Assembly (NCBI RefSeq): GCF_963677945.1
Contig: NZ_OY782578.1
Span: 4,059,258-4,123,257, forward strand
Source of the DNA: an uncultured Bacteroides sp.
GTDB lineage: Bacteria; Bacteroidota; Bacteroidia; Bacteroidales; Bacteroidaceae
Length of the DNA stretch: 64,000 nucleotides
Direction of reading: 5' to 3'
Under the pieces are notes generated by a model. That model searched no databases, was not told where the DNA came from, and saw nothing but the letters and a program-made list of their open reading frames with translations. Within the stretch, counting starts at the first letter, position 1. Each line of letters begins with the position of its first letter. The position numbers and the translations under genes were made by a program. Positions 55,606 to 64,000 of this stretch are shown one piece after another.

Positions 55606-58600
55606 ATGAAAAAACTAAAATTTTATTTATTTGCCGGTATAGCATCCTGCTTTTTACTTCAGCCGACAAATGCACAACGAATCCAGCAACCACTAGGTCG
55701 CGGTGTTGTAGCTGTTAACAACAGCGGTTCTGTCTTTATTTCCTGGCGAAAGCTAGCACAAGAGCCCGAGAAGCAACAATACAATATTTATTCTCGCCCT
55801 GTAGGAACGACAGACTATACAAAAATAAATTCTTCACCACTTAACATGACAAATTTCACAACATCGTCTATCAGCACGGGCAGTGAAATTGCAGTAGCAC
55901 CAATTATTAATGGTGTAGAACAAACAAAAAGCCAACCATTTACATTAAAAGATATGGCTTTAAGAAGTAAGTTTCTGGAGATAACTTTTAGCAACTTTCT
56001 TTCAGGAGCTTATAATACTAAATTTATATGGCCTGCCGATTTGGACGGAGATGGTGAATACGATTATGTAGTAGATCGTCTTTCTCTCACAGGAGAGACT
56101 TCTAAAATTGAAGGGTATTCTCGGTTTGGCCAACATCTATGGACCGTAGATATGGGACCTAATATCCCTATAAGTGAAGGACATGGTGATATGGTATTAG
56201 CTTATGATATTAACTGTGATGGTAAATCAGAAGTTATAATCAAAAGTTCTGATGGCACGCGTTTTTACGATAAGGCTAATGGAACCTGGGGGAAATATGT
56301 AAATGGCAACCCTACAGCAGATACAGATAATGACGGAATTATAGACTATAATACTCAATCTGTAAGGAATCAGCCACAGTATATGACCGTTATCAATGGA
56401 CTCACCGGCGAAGAGATGAATACTGTGGAATTTAATTATCCAAGTGACCCAACAGGTGATAATTATTCACGCAACAATAAAGCAGATTATATGTCTGATC
56501 GGTATAATGAACTAAACGGACACTGCGCTATTGCTTATCTGGACGGTATTCATCCAAGTATTATAATGGAATATTGCGATCGTACAATAGATAAAACTCA
56601 TCACTATTACGTTTCAGCCTGGGGATATGACTTTAATGATGCTACAGCCAGCAACTGGCATGAAAAGTTTACCTGGAGCCGAAACGACAAAACGCCATGG
56701 CCAGCAGAATTTCACATGATTCGTATTGGTGATGTTGATTTTGACGGCAAGGATGAAATGCTGGAAGGTGGTTATGTACTTAATGACGACGGTACTATGT
56801 TATGCAGCGCAGGTATATCTCATGGAGACCGTTTCCGTGTAAGTGATATTGACCCAGATCGTCCGGGACTAGAGACTTATGCCATTCAACAGTATGCACC
56901 TGATATGTTGGGGCAGATTCTTTATGATGCTGCAACAGCCACTCCTATCAAGAAATGGTATCTTCCAAATACAGGAGACGTAGGCAGAGGAGAATGTATT
57001 GATGTGGATAAGACTCATAAAGGTTATGAAATTTGGAGCACAATGGGAAGCCTGTACGACAGTAAGGGTGATTTGATTAGCAGTGGCAGTGTACCTTTTC
57101 CGACTGAAGGAGTTGCATGGGATGGGGAACTTGATCATGAACTTCTATCAGCTCCGGATAAAAACGGCTATAACGGATACATTGGTAAATATGTAATGAA
57201 CAGTTCTTCAACCAATCGTCTCATAGAGTTTAGCCGCATATCAAACTGGACTCTTACCTGTTCTAATGGTGTTCGTCCAGCTTTCTTCGGTGACATTATG
57301 GGTGACTGGCGAGAAGAAATTATTCTACGTAAAGGTGATGAGACTAATGGATATACAGGAATAGTGGGATTTACGACCGATTATGCAACACCTTACACCT
57401 TATATTGTCTTCAACAAAATCCGGCATATCGCATGCAATGTACTTGTCGTGGTTATTACCAAAGTCCGAATACCGATTTCTATTGGGGATATGATATGCC
57501 TGTACCTCCACTACCTCCTTCAATAGCAACTGATATGGTTTGGAAAAATGGTTCTGAATGGTCTGCAGGAAGTCAGAATTTTATTGATTTCAACAATCGT
57601 GCTACCACTAGTTTTGCAGATGGGAAAAGTGTTATGTTTGATATATCCGGGAGTAATACTTCTGAAATTAATATAAATGGCACTCTAAAGCCTTTGTCCG
57701 TGTATGCAATGATTCCGAAAAACAAAGATTACACATGGAAAGGAACAGGGACACTTGCTGGCGAAATGGAACTTTGGAAGAGTTGTAATGGAAGGTTGAC
57801 TATAAACTGCCCTTTATCTTATACGGGTAAAACCTATATTTCGGAAGGCACCCTTGAATTAAATAATTCTCTTGCTGGTTCACTGGATTTACGTGCAAAA
57901 GGTACTCTTGCCGGAAATGCCATTCTGAATGACACTGTTCTTTTCGAAGGAGGTCTCAACTACGAAGGATGCCGATTAGCACCTGGCACAGCCAACAGTC
58001 CTTTCGGAACAATCACGTTCAACAAAAGCACAACATTCCCAGGTAAAGTTTATATGGAAATGAATCTGCAAACAGAAGGTAGCGTAAAAAGTGATCTCAT
58101 TCAGGTAAGTGGAAGTTTAACAATGAAAGGATCGAATATCTTTACCATCATTCCAAGTGAAGAAAAACCTGCCGTAGGTGAATATACATTAGTAAACTGC
58201 ACCGGAGCTCTTACTGCCAATCCTGATAGTTTTGTTGTACGTGGACTGAAAGGCCTTTCATACACCATTGAAGTAAAAGAACATTCGCTTGTATTAAACA
58301 TTAAAGGACAGCGAGCTGCTACACAAGGTGTTGTGTGGATGGGAAGTATCAATAATAATTGGGACTACCAGACAGAAAATTTCAAACTCAATAATGAAAT
58401 AACCCAGTTTGTTTCCGGAGATCAACTGATCTTTAACGATAATGCTATAACCAGCAATATAGTTTTAAACAGTCTTATGGAAACTTCTGGTGTCACTTTT
58501 AACAATGATAATTTGAATTATACTCTATCAGGTTCAGGTGGATTAAGTAGTACTGGTGGAGTTATCAAAAACGGCAAAGGTACATTAACCCTTTCTGCAA

Positions 58601-60243
58601 ATAAGAGTGAGTATACTGGCGCAACTATAATTAATGGTGGAACACTTGCTATCAGTGCACTTGCCGATGGGGGAACAGCCAGCAGTATTGGTGCTGCTAC
58701 AACTGATGCATCTAATTTTCAACTCAACCGTGCCACTTTGACTATAAATAATGCCAATACAGCTACTAACCGTGGCATAACCATTACTGACACTTGCAAT
58801 ATAAATATTCCTACCGGAACCACTTCTCTTAAAGGAATAATCCAGGGAGAAGGTCAATTGGTAAAAACCGGTGCCGGACAAGTGAATATCACTTATGCCG
58901 GAGCAAATACCTGGACTGGTGGAACTGTTCTTAATGAGGGAACTCTTGCAATGGGAAGCTGGAATAGCACATTTGGAAAGATTGGTGGAAATATTGAAGC
59001 CAATAGTGGAACCATTACCATATTTAATATAAACAATACCTCGGCTGTTCCAAACTTTGATTATGCTACGACTATTCCTTTGGGTAAAACGGTTGCAATC
59101 AAAGCAGGCGACCGCTGCTATATTAATGGATCATTTCATGGAGCAGGAACAATCAACTTAAACATGCCTTATGTCAGAGGAGATATGTTGGCTGACTGGT
59201 CTGATTTTTCAGGAAATCTAAATGTAACAGGCAATCAGTTACGTCTTTGCCAATCAACTGATATGAGCAAAACAACTCTATCACTTGGAACAGGACTCTA
59301 TGCCGGACATTATAAAAAGGGAAGTGGAACAGCTCTATCAGCCAATAGTAAAATAGGAGCTCTTGCTTCTACTGCAACCGACTGTCACTTAGTCAACGGA
59401 ACATACAACATTGGTTACAATAATGCTGATGCTACTTTTGCCGGCATCCTTGATGAAGTTACTGTTAATAAGTATGGTACTGGGAATTGGACGCTTAACG
59501 GACAAAGTGGAGCTCTTTTAAATATTTACGGTGGAACAATATATGCAAACAATGTAAATTCTACTACCAATAAACTCATCACAATAAACAATGGTGGAAT
59601 ATTGGGAGGCAATGGCGCAGTAGCAAATGTAGAAGTTAAGCAAGGTGGAACCCTGACAGCAGGAGCCACAATAAATGATTGTGGTACACTATCTATAAAT
59701 GGAATCTTAACTGTAGATACTTTGTCCACACTAAAAATTAAAATTCGCAAAAACACAAACGATGGTTTTACCCTTTCAAACGATGCAACTTTCAAAGGAA
59801 ACACAATATTAATCGATATATCAGACCGTTCTCTCTCAGTTGGCGATGCATTTACTGTATTTACGGGAAATGGACTTCGCACTGGCTCATACAATATTTA
59901 TCCTATAGCACCAGCTCAAGGATTGGCATGGGACGACAGCCAGTTACTTTCCAATGGAATATTGAAAGTAACCTTAAACACCGGTATAAATAAGACTGAT
60001 GCTAACGGTTTACACATCTATCCAACAGTTGTTACAGATGAGTGTTACGTTGATGCAACTCGAGTATGTGACGGAGATATTATCATACAGGTTTTTGACG
60101 CAACGGGAAATTGTATTTTGAGTGAAAATATTAATTCAGCCTCTATTGCTACATTACATTTAGGAAACTTCAATAAAGGGATCTATATTATCCGTATTAC
60201 TAATGAAAACGAATCTTTTTCGCAAAAAATAACTAAAAACTAA
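55606..60243 (+). CDS. Secreted PL11 rhamnogalacturonan lyase with autotransporter-type repeats and C-terminal sorting domain
   Basis: A very large secreted protein, 1545 residues from the chosen ATG; an upstream in-frame ATG at 55531 is less likely because the signal peptide (MKKLKFYLFAGIASCFLL...NAQ) starts here. Residues about 25-640 form a PL11 rhamnogalacturonan lyase domain (RIQQPLGRGVVAV, WPADLDGDGEYDYVVDRLS, SEGHGDMVLAYDINCDGKSEVIIK, GDIMGDWREEIILR), cleaving pectin rhamnogalacturonan I by beta-elimination. Residues about 645-1440 are beta-helix-like with autotransporter-associated beta-strand units (GKGTLTLSANKSEYTGATI and similar near 990, 1085, 1290). The last about 80 residues resemble a type IX secretion C-terminal domain. 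PL11 enzymes are usually far shorter. Stand-alone gene. Confidence 0.9.
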   Translation: MKKLKFYLFAGIASCFLLQPTNAQRIQQPLGRGVVAVNNSGSVFISWRKLAQEPEKQQYNIYSRPVGTTDYTKINSSPLNMTNFTTSSISTGSEIAVAPIINGVEQTKSQPFTLKDMALRSKFLEITFSNFLSGAYNTKFIWPADLDGDGEYDYVVDRLSLTGETSKIEGYSRFGQHLWTVDMGPNIPISEGHGDMVLAYDINCDGKSEVIIKSSDGTRFYDKANGTWGKYVNGNPTADTDNDGIIDYNTQSVRNQPQYMTVINGLTGEEMNTVEFNYPSDPTGDNYSRNNKADYMSDRYNELNGHCAIAYLDGIHPSIIMEYCDRTIDKTHHYYVSAWGYDFNDATASNWHEKFTWSRNDKTPWPAEFHMIRIGDVDFDGKDEMLEGGYVLNDDGTMLCSAGISHGDRFRVSDIDPDRPGLETYAIQQYAPDMLGQILYDAATATPIKKWYLPNTGDVGRGECIDVDKTHKGYEIWSTMGSLYDSKGDLISSGSVPFPTEGVAWDGELDHELLSAPDKNGYNGYIGKYVMNSSSTNRLIEFSRISNWTLTCSNGVRPAFFGDIMGDWREEIILRKGDETNGYTGIVGFTTDYATPYTLYCLQQNPAYRMQCTCRGYYQSPNTDFYWGYDMPVPPLPPSIATDMVWKNGSEWSAGSQNFIDFNNRATTSFADGKSVMFDISGSNTSEININGTLKPLSVYAMIPKNKDYTWKGTGTLAGEMELWKSCNGRLTINCPLSYTGKTYISEGTLELNNSLAGSLDLRAKGTLAGNAILNDTVLFEGGLNYEGCRLAPGTANSPFGTITFNKSTTFPGKVYMEMNLQTEGSVKSDLIQVSGSLTMKGSNIFTIIPSEEKPAVGEYTLVNCTGALTANPDSFVVRGLKGLSYTIEVKEHSLVLNIKGQRAATQGVVWMGSINNNWDYQTENFKLNNEITQFVSGDQLIFNDNAITSNIVLNSLMETSGVTFNNDNLNYTLSGSGGLSSTGGVIKNGKGTLTLSANKSEYTGATIINGGTLAISALADGGTASSIGAATTDASNFQLNRATLTINNANTATNRGITITDTCNINIPTGTTSLKGIIQGEGQLVKTGAGQVNITYAGANTWTGGTVLNEGTLAMGSWNSTFGKIGGNIEANSGTITIFNINNTSAVPNFDYATTIPLGKTVAIKAGDRCYINGSFHGAGTINLNMPYVRGDMLADWSDFSGNLNVTGNQLRLCQSTDMSKTTLSLGTGLYAGHYKKGSGTALSANSKIGALASTATDCHLVNGTYNIGYNNADATFAGILDEVTVNKYGTGNWTLNGQSGALLNIYGGTIYANNVNSTTNKLITINNGGILGGNGAVANVEVKQGGTLTAGATINDCGTLSINGILTVDTLSTLKIKIRKNTNDGFTLSNDATFKGNTILIDISDRSLSVGDAFTVFTGNGLRTGSYNIYPIAPAQGLAWDDSQLLSNGILKVTLNTGINKTDANGLHIYPTVVTDECYVDATRVCDGDIIIQVFDATGNCILSENINSASIATLHLGNFNKGIYIIRITNENESFSQKITKN

Positions 60244-60297
60244 GACCAGGCAAAAGCTTTATTCTTTTATCTGAAATAAAGTAAAATTTCACGGGTC

Positions 60298-60330
60298 GTA
60301 TTCTGAAGAGTATATACTCAAACAGGATAC
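60298..60330 (+). terminator. Possible terminator of the PL11 gene
   Basis: Nested hairpin: GTATTCTG/CAGGATAC (one G-U) around palindrome GAGTATATACTC (60308-60319). A T tract (CTTTTT) starts about 8 nt later, so it is not a textbook terminator. Confidence 0.4.
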
Positions 60331-60483
60331 AGCCCAATCTTTTTCAGTATGATTTATGCAAACAAACCAAAAAAAAATAAACTTGCATGAAGTTCTTAGA
60401 GATAAACTTCAGTTTCTAATTTACAGATTCTCACTTTAATACATTTTTGGTACAATTGCTATTAAATAACCCGAATACTTTTA

Positions 60484-60491
60484 TATCTTTG
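60484..60491 (+). promoter_or_regulatory. -7-like box upstream of the TPM gene
   Basis: TATCTTTG, a TAnnTTTG match, but about 195 bp before the TPM start and with no -33 at the right distance. It directly precedes the short remnant frame. Confidence 0.35.
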
Positions 60492-60498
60492 TACCTAA

Positions 60499-60624
60499 GA
60501 TATTATTGCTATTAATAATTCTATTACTACAGCTAATGCAGATTGGAATAGTACGGAAAGAAAATATGTAGGATCGTATGAATCTTTATTTTCAGGCAAT
60601 CAAATGAATACAACTACATATTGA
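60499..60624 (+). pseudogene. Possible remnant of a deleted gene (41 codons)
   Basis: Open frame from just after an in-frame TAA (60496-60498) to TGA at 60622-60624, 41 codons, including NSITTANADWNSTERKYVGSYES and ending NQMNTTTY. It reads like protein, with mixed polar and aromatic residues and normal codons, but has no start codon apart from an internal ATG near its end. I do not recognise the family. It could be chance. Confidence 0.25.
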
Positions 60625-60686
60625 GACTGATGAATTTAGACGATTTGAGAAAAAAATAAAATAAATAAATACGGAAATATACGATC

Positions 60687-61613
60687 ATGGATTTATTAAA
60701 AAAGACAATACTGTTCTTGCTGTTATTCGTTAGCTTTCAAGCAAAAGCCCAGGATAATGCATATACAGTTGAAAGTGTTCCGAATGTGCATTTAGAAAAT
60801 AAAATGCGCTACGTAAGCAATCCCGGTGGGCTTTTATCTCAGGAAGCTTGTGCAGCTATAGACAGCATGCTTTGGAAGCTGGAACAAAAAACGTCTATTG
60901 AAGTTGCTGTAATTGCTCTTCCATCCATTGGACATGAGAACAGCTTTGATTTTGCTCTTGGAATATTTAATGCATGGAAGGTTGGAAAAAAAAGCAAAGA
61001 TAACGGACTGGTAATTTTATTGGTAGAAGATCAACGCACAATACGTTTTATAACCGGTTATGGACTTGAAGGAGACTTACCGGATGCCATCTGTAAAAGA
61101 ATTCAAGTCAAAAAAATGAATCCTTTCTTCCGCAACAATAACTGGGACGGAGGAATGGTTAGTGGTATTCAGGCTGTTTGTGCCCGTCTGGATGGTTCCA
61201 TGACCAACGATGAATTGAATAATGAGGAAGGTGGAAATATTATGTTTTTGTTCTTTGCTGCAGGCGGATTTATTATATTGCTAGCTTTTATAGGGGGAAT
61301 TGCTTCCTGGAGAGCAACACGCTGTCCAAAATGTAAACAACATAAATTGATGCGAACGGATTCCAAACTTCTTTCGTACCGTCATGGAGTAAAAAGAGAA
61401 GAAGTGGTGTATACCTGCCAGAATTGTGGTCACAAAATAATTCGTGAAACTGAATCGTCTGACGATAACTACCGTGGTGGAAAAGGTGGTCTGGGCGGAG
61501 GAATATTCCTAGGCGGTCTGGGCGGAGGTTTAGGTTCAGGAGGCGGAGGATTCAGCGGAGGCAGTTTCGGTGGCGGCATGTCCGGTGGCGGAGGTGCAGG
61601 TTCAGATTTTTAA
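60687..61613 (+). CDS. TPM-domain membrane protein
   Basis: A 308-residue protein with signal peptide (1-21), a TPM domain (about 40-165, with SIEVAVIALPSIG, KDNGLVILLVEDQRTIRFITGYGLEGDLPD), one membrane segment (about 184-206), a cytosolic zinc ribbon with Cys213, Cys216, Cys244 and Cys247, and a glycine/serine-rich tail ending AGSDF. TPM proteins of this YgcG type often pair with LemA, as here. Roles proposed for the family include photosystem repair and protein quality control in plants; the bacterial role is unclear. It precedes the LemA gene by about 25 bp. Confidence 0.9.
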   Translation: MDLLKKTILFLLLFVSFQAKAQDNAYTVESVPNVHLENKMRYVSNPGGLLSQEACAAIDSMLWKLEQKTSIEVAVIALPSIGHENSFDFALGIFNAWKVGKKSKDNGLVILLVEDQRTIRFITGYGLEGDLPDAICKRIQVKKMNPFFRNNNWDGGMVSGIQAVCARLDGSMTNDELNNEEGGNIMFLFFAAGGFIILLAFIGGIASWRATRCPKCKQHKLMRTDSKLLSYRHGVKREEVVYTCQNCGHKIIRETESSDDNYRGGKGGLGGGIFLGGLGGGLGSGGGGFSGGSFGGGMSGGGGAGSDF

Positions 61614-61638
61614 CATAACAACAAAAATGAATATAAAC

Positions 61639-62220
61639 ATGAAAAAGTCAGTAATTATTGCCATTGCGGTAGTTGTTCTTATTGCATTACTTGGTTCAAG
61701 TGCTTATAACTCAATGGTAGATAAACAAGAAAGTGTAACAAAAGCTTGGTCGAACGTAGAAAATCAATATCAGCGTCGTTCTGATCTTATTCCAAATCTT
61801 GTTAATACAGTAAAAGGATATGCTAAACACGAAAAAACTACTTTGGAAGGAGTTATTGCGGCACGTTCTAAAGCAACTCAGATAACTGTCGATCCTGAGA
61901 ACCTAACTCCTGAAAAGTTGCAGGCATTTCAAAAAGCGCAAGGTGATGTTACAACTGCTCTAGGTAAACTGTTAGCTATTTCCGAAAACTACCCTGATTT
62001 AAAAGCTAACCAGAATTTCCTTGAACTACAGGCACAATTGGAAGGTACAGAAAATCGTATTGCAGTAGAACGCGGACGTTTCAACGAATTAGCAAAAGAG
62101 TATAACGCTTATATCCGCAAATTCCCAAGAAATATGTTTGCTGGAATGTTTGGCTTTGAAAAAAGACCATATTTTGAAGCAGAAGCTGGCTCAGAAAAAG
62201 CTCCGGCAGTAGAGTTCTGA
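61639..62220 (+). CDS. lemA: LemA family protein
   Basis: A 193-residue LemA protein: N-terminal membrane anchor (MKKSVIIAIAVVVLIALLG) and a helical domain with the signature SVTKAWSNVENQYQRRSDLIPNLV and ENRIAVERGRFNE. The helical part is expected in the periplasm. A start four codons upstream at 61627 is equally in frame; an ORF reaching back to 61570 overlaps the TPM gene and is rejected. Forms a two-gene unit with the TPM protein, a common pair of unknown shared function. Confidence 0.92.
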   Translation: MKKSVIIAIAVVVLIALLGSSAYNSMVDKQESVTKAWSNVENQYQRRSDLIPNLVNTVKGYAKHEKTTLEGVIAARSKATQITVDPENLTPEKLQAFQKAQGDVTTALGKLLAISENYPDLKANQNFLELQAQLEGTENRIAVERGRFNELAKEYNAYIRKFPRNMFAGMFGFEKRPYFEAEAGSEKAPAVEF

Positions 62221-62228
62221 TACAAAGA

Positions 62229-62260
62229 TTTGTCTACAAGAAAAAAATACAGTACTTTTG
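62229..62260 (+). promoter_or_regulatory. Consensus Bacteroides promoter of purM
   Basis: TTTG (62229-62232), exactly 20 bp spacer, TACTTTTG (62253-62260). Both elements are perfect. It is 35 bp before the ATG. Confidence 0.8.
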
Positions 62261-62295
62261 CACGCTGTATACAAAATCCTTTTATATAACTACAA

Positions 62296-63462
62296 ATGAG
62301 TAATCAACGATACATGCAGCGTGGCGTTTCTGCATCAAAAGAAGATGTGCATAACGCTATAAAGAACATCGACAAGGGAATCTTCCCTAAAGCTTTCTGT
62401 AAAATTATTCCTGATATCTTGGGAGGTGATCCTGAATATTGTAACATTATGCATGCCGACGGTGCTGGAACAAAATCAAGTCTGGCATATCTTTACTGGA
62501 AAGAAACTGGCGATGTTTCTGTGTGGAAAGGCATTGCACAGGATGCGTTGATTATGAATATTGACGATTTACTTTGCGTTGGCGCAGTAGACAATATTCT
62601 TGTATCTTCTACTATCGGTCGTAACAAATTACTGATCCCGGGAGAAGTTATCTCTGCTATCATCAATGGAACAGATGAGTTACTTGCCGAACTTCGAGAA
62701 ATGGGTGTGGGTGTTTATGCTACTGGCGGTGAAACAGCCGATGTTGGCGATTTGGTTCGTACTATCATCGTGGATAGTACAGTAACTTGCCGCATGAAGC
62801 GCAGTGACGTAATCGACAATGCTAATATCCGTCCAGGAGACGTTATTGTAGGACTTGCTTCTTACGGACAAGCTACATACGAGAAAGAATACAACGGAGG
62901 TATGGGAAGTAATGGACTTACTTCTGCCCGCCATGATGTATTTGCCAAATATCTTGCAGAAAAATATCCTGAAAGCTATGATGCCGGCGTTCCTGAAGAT
63001 CTTGTTTATTCTGGAAATTTAAAGCTTACTGATCCGATTGAAGGTATCAGCCTTGATGCAGGAAAGATGGTTCTCTCTCCTACCCGTACATATGCTCCGG
63101 TTGTAAAGAAGCTGCTTGATGCTCTTCGTCCTGAAATCCATGGTATGGTTCATTGTTCCGGCGGTGCACAAACAAAAGTACTTCACTTTGTGGATAATGT
63201 AAGAATTATAAAAGACAATCTCTTCCCAGTACCTCCATTGTTTAAGACTATTAAAGAGCAATCAGGCACAGATTGGAGTGAAATGTACAAGGTGTTTAAT
63301 ATGGGCCATCGCCTGGAAGTATATCTTTCACCTGAACATGCAGAAGAAGTTATTGCTATTTCAAAGTCATTCGGAATTCAATCGCAAATCGTTGGACGCA
63401 TTGAAGAATCTGATAAAAAAGAGCTGATTATTAAAAGTGAATTCGGAGAGTTCAGATATTAA
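62296..63462 (+). CDS. purM: Phosphoribosylformylglycinamidine cyclo-ligase (AIR synthase)
   Basis: A 388-residue PurM-type enzyme that closes FGAM to AIR with ATP in purine synthesis. MQRGVSASKEDVHNAI, HADGAGTKSSLAY, DDLLCVGA and ATGGETADVGDL are typical of the AIR synthase superfamily. It is longer than the E. coli enzyme and represents the Bacteroidetes form. It has its own consensus promoter and is followed 3 bp later by prfA. Confidence 0.92.
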   Translation: MSNQRYMQRGVSASKEDVHNAIKNIDKGIFPKAFCKIIPDILGGDPEYCNIMHADGAGTKSSLAYLYWKETGDVSVWKGIAQDALIMNIDDLLCVGAVDNILVSSTIGRNKLLIPGEVISAIINGTDELLAELREMGVGVYATGGETADVGDLVRTIIVDSTVTCRMKRSDVIDNANIRPGDVIVGLASYGQATYEKEYNGGMGSNGLTSARHDVFAKYLAEKYPESYDAGVPEDLVYSGNLKLTDPIEGISLDAGKMVLSPTRTYAPVVKKLLDALRPEIHGMVHCSGGAQTKVLHFVDNVRIIKDNLFPVPPLFKTIKEQSGTDWSEMYKVFNMGHRLEVYLSPEHAEEVIAISKSFGIQSQIVGRIEESDKKELIIKSEFGEFRY

Positions 63463-63465
63463 ATT

Positions 63466-64000
63466 ATGGCAGAATATAACAATACAATATTAGACAAGCT
63501 TGAAGGCTTGGTAAGCCGCTTTGAAGAAATCTCGACCCTGATTACCGACCCTGATGTAATTTCAGATATGAAGCGTTACGTGAAACTAACCAAGGAATAC
63601 AAAGAACTGGAGAATATCATGAACGCCCGCAAAGAGTATATACAAATGCTCGATGGAGTTGAGGAAGCCAAAGTAATTCTGGATACTGAACAAGATCAGG
63701 AAATGCGTGAAATGGCAAGAGAAGAATTAAATGCCTGCCAATCCCGCATTCCGGAACTGGAAGAGGAAATAAAACTCCTCCTTGTTCCTGCCGATCCTCA
63801 GGATGGTAAGAATGCTATTGTTGAAATTCGTGGTGGAACTGGTGGAGACGAAGCTGCTATCTTTGCCGGAGACTTATTTCGTATGTATTTGAAATACTGC
63901 GAAAACAAAGGATGGAAAGTAGAAATAACAAGTACCAGTGAAGGAACATCCGGAGGATTCAAGGAAGTTGTCTTTACCGTAAGCGGTGAAAACGTATACG
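63466..64000 (+). CDS. prfA: Peptide chain release factor 1, 5' part
   Basis: The frame from the ATG at 63466 stays open to the window end, 178 codons. The N-terminal coiled region (about 1-100) and the PCRF domain with VEIRGGTGGDEAAIFAGDLFRMY identify a class I release factor; NNTILDKLEGLVSRFEEISTLITDP is typical for RF1. The codon-recognition and GGQ motifs lie beyond the window. RF1 reads UAA and UAG. Three bases separate it from purM, so co-transcription is likely. Confidence 0.93.
   Translation, partial: MAEYNNTILDKLEGLVSRFEEISTLITDPDVISDMKRYVKLTKEYKELENIMNARKEYIQMLDGVEEAKVILDTEQDQEMREMAREELNACQSRIPELEEEIKLLLVPADPQDGKNAIVEIRGGTGGDEAAIFAGDLFRMYLKYCENKGWKVEITSTSEGTSGGFKEVVFTVSGENVY

Larger units (their letters stand above)
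60244..60686. other. Intergenic region between PL11 and TPM genes
   Basis: About 440 bp. It contains a hairpin (60298-60330), a -7-like box (60484-60491) and a short gene-like remnant (60499-60624). Confidence 0.6.

Noticed and set aside
61570-61638. N-terminal extension of LemA into the TPM gene
   Set aside because: It is an out-of-frame reading of the TPM gene's glycine-rich end; LemA starts with its membrane anchor.

Overview
The window looks like a chromosomal segment of a Bacteroidales bacterium, most likely Bacteroides or a close relative. The evidence is a SusC/SusD polysaccharide utilization locus, many predicted secreted glycosidases, many -7 boxes of the Bacteroides type (TAnnTTTG, often with TTTG about 20 bp upstream), families largely confined to this order (DUF4286-, DUF4831-, DUF3256- and DUF5715-like), and AT-rich sequence. 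Plant and fungal glycan enzymes (GH8, GH30, GH3, GH13, GH2, PL11) suggest a glycan-degrading lifestyle. The genus is inference.

Layout. 1-691: 3' end of a hybrid two-component regulator. 788-2065: secreted GH8 enzyme. 2287-13827: a membrane-spanning DUF6377-like regulator followed by SusC, SusD, GH30, a surface glycan-binding-type lipoprotein and GH3; content and order match the described beta-1,6-glucan locus BT3309-BT3314 of B. thetaiotaomicron. 14224-17262: type I pullulanase, ruvC with a DUF4286 gene, and tRNA-Ala(GGC). 17275-22969: a less conserved block with a BspA-type LRR protein, a 3' fragment of a GH3 gene, a small secreted protein and a GH2 beta-galactosidase. 23333-27719: membrane pyrophosphatase, a SIMPL protein and a membrane protein. 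27713-33121: hpt-adk-obgE-pgeF-B3/4 cluster and a POT peptide transporter. 33249-36686: nnr, a DUF4831 protein and an SGNH hydrolase.

36687-38988 is AT-rich accessory sequence: an orphan gene preceded by only the last 49 codons of another gene, arranged like the end of a polymorphic toxin with its immunity gene, then about 0.9 kb of noncoding DNA with palindromic arrays. 38989-55307 is mostly housekeeping: PqqD-like/OPT pair, fructose-bisphosphate aldolase, two secreted phosphodiesterase/nuclease-type proteins, L31, truA, phoH-purC, ubiE and aroE. 55606-60243 is a 1545-residue PL11 rhamnogalacturonan lyase with autotransporter-type beta-strand repeats and a type IX secretion-like C-terminal domain. 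60687-64000 holds a TPM/LemA pair, purM and the start of prfA.

The most unusual signal is a set of intergenic arrays with unrelated sequences but one design: about four short palindromic motifs spaced 22 or 23 bp apart (13990-14059, 38353-38427, 47224-47306, with looser examples at 38641-38740 and 47401-47500). All lie between genes and away from recognisable promoters. No CRISPR array, insertion sequence, prophage or rRNA operon was seen.
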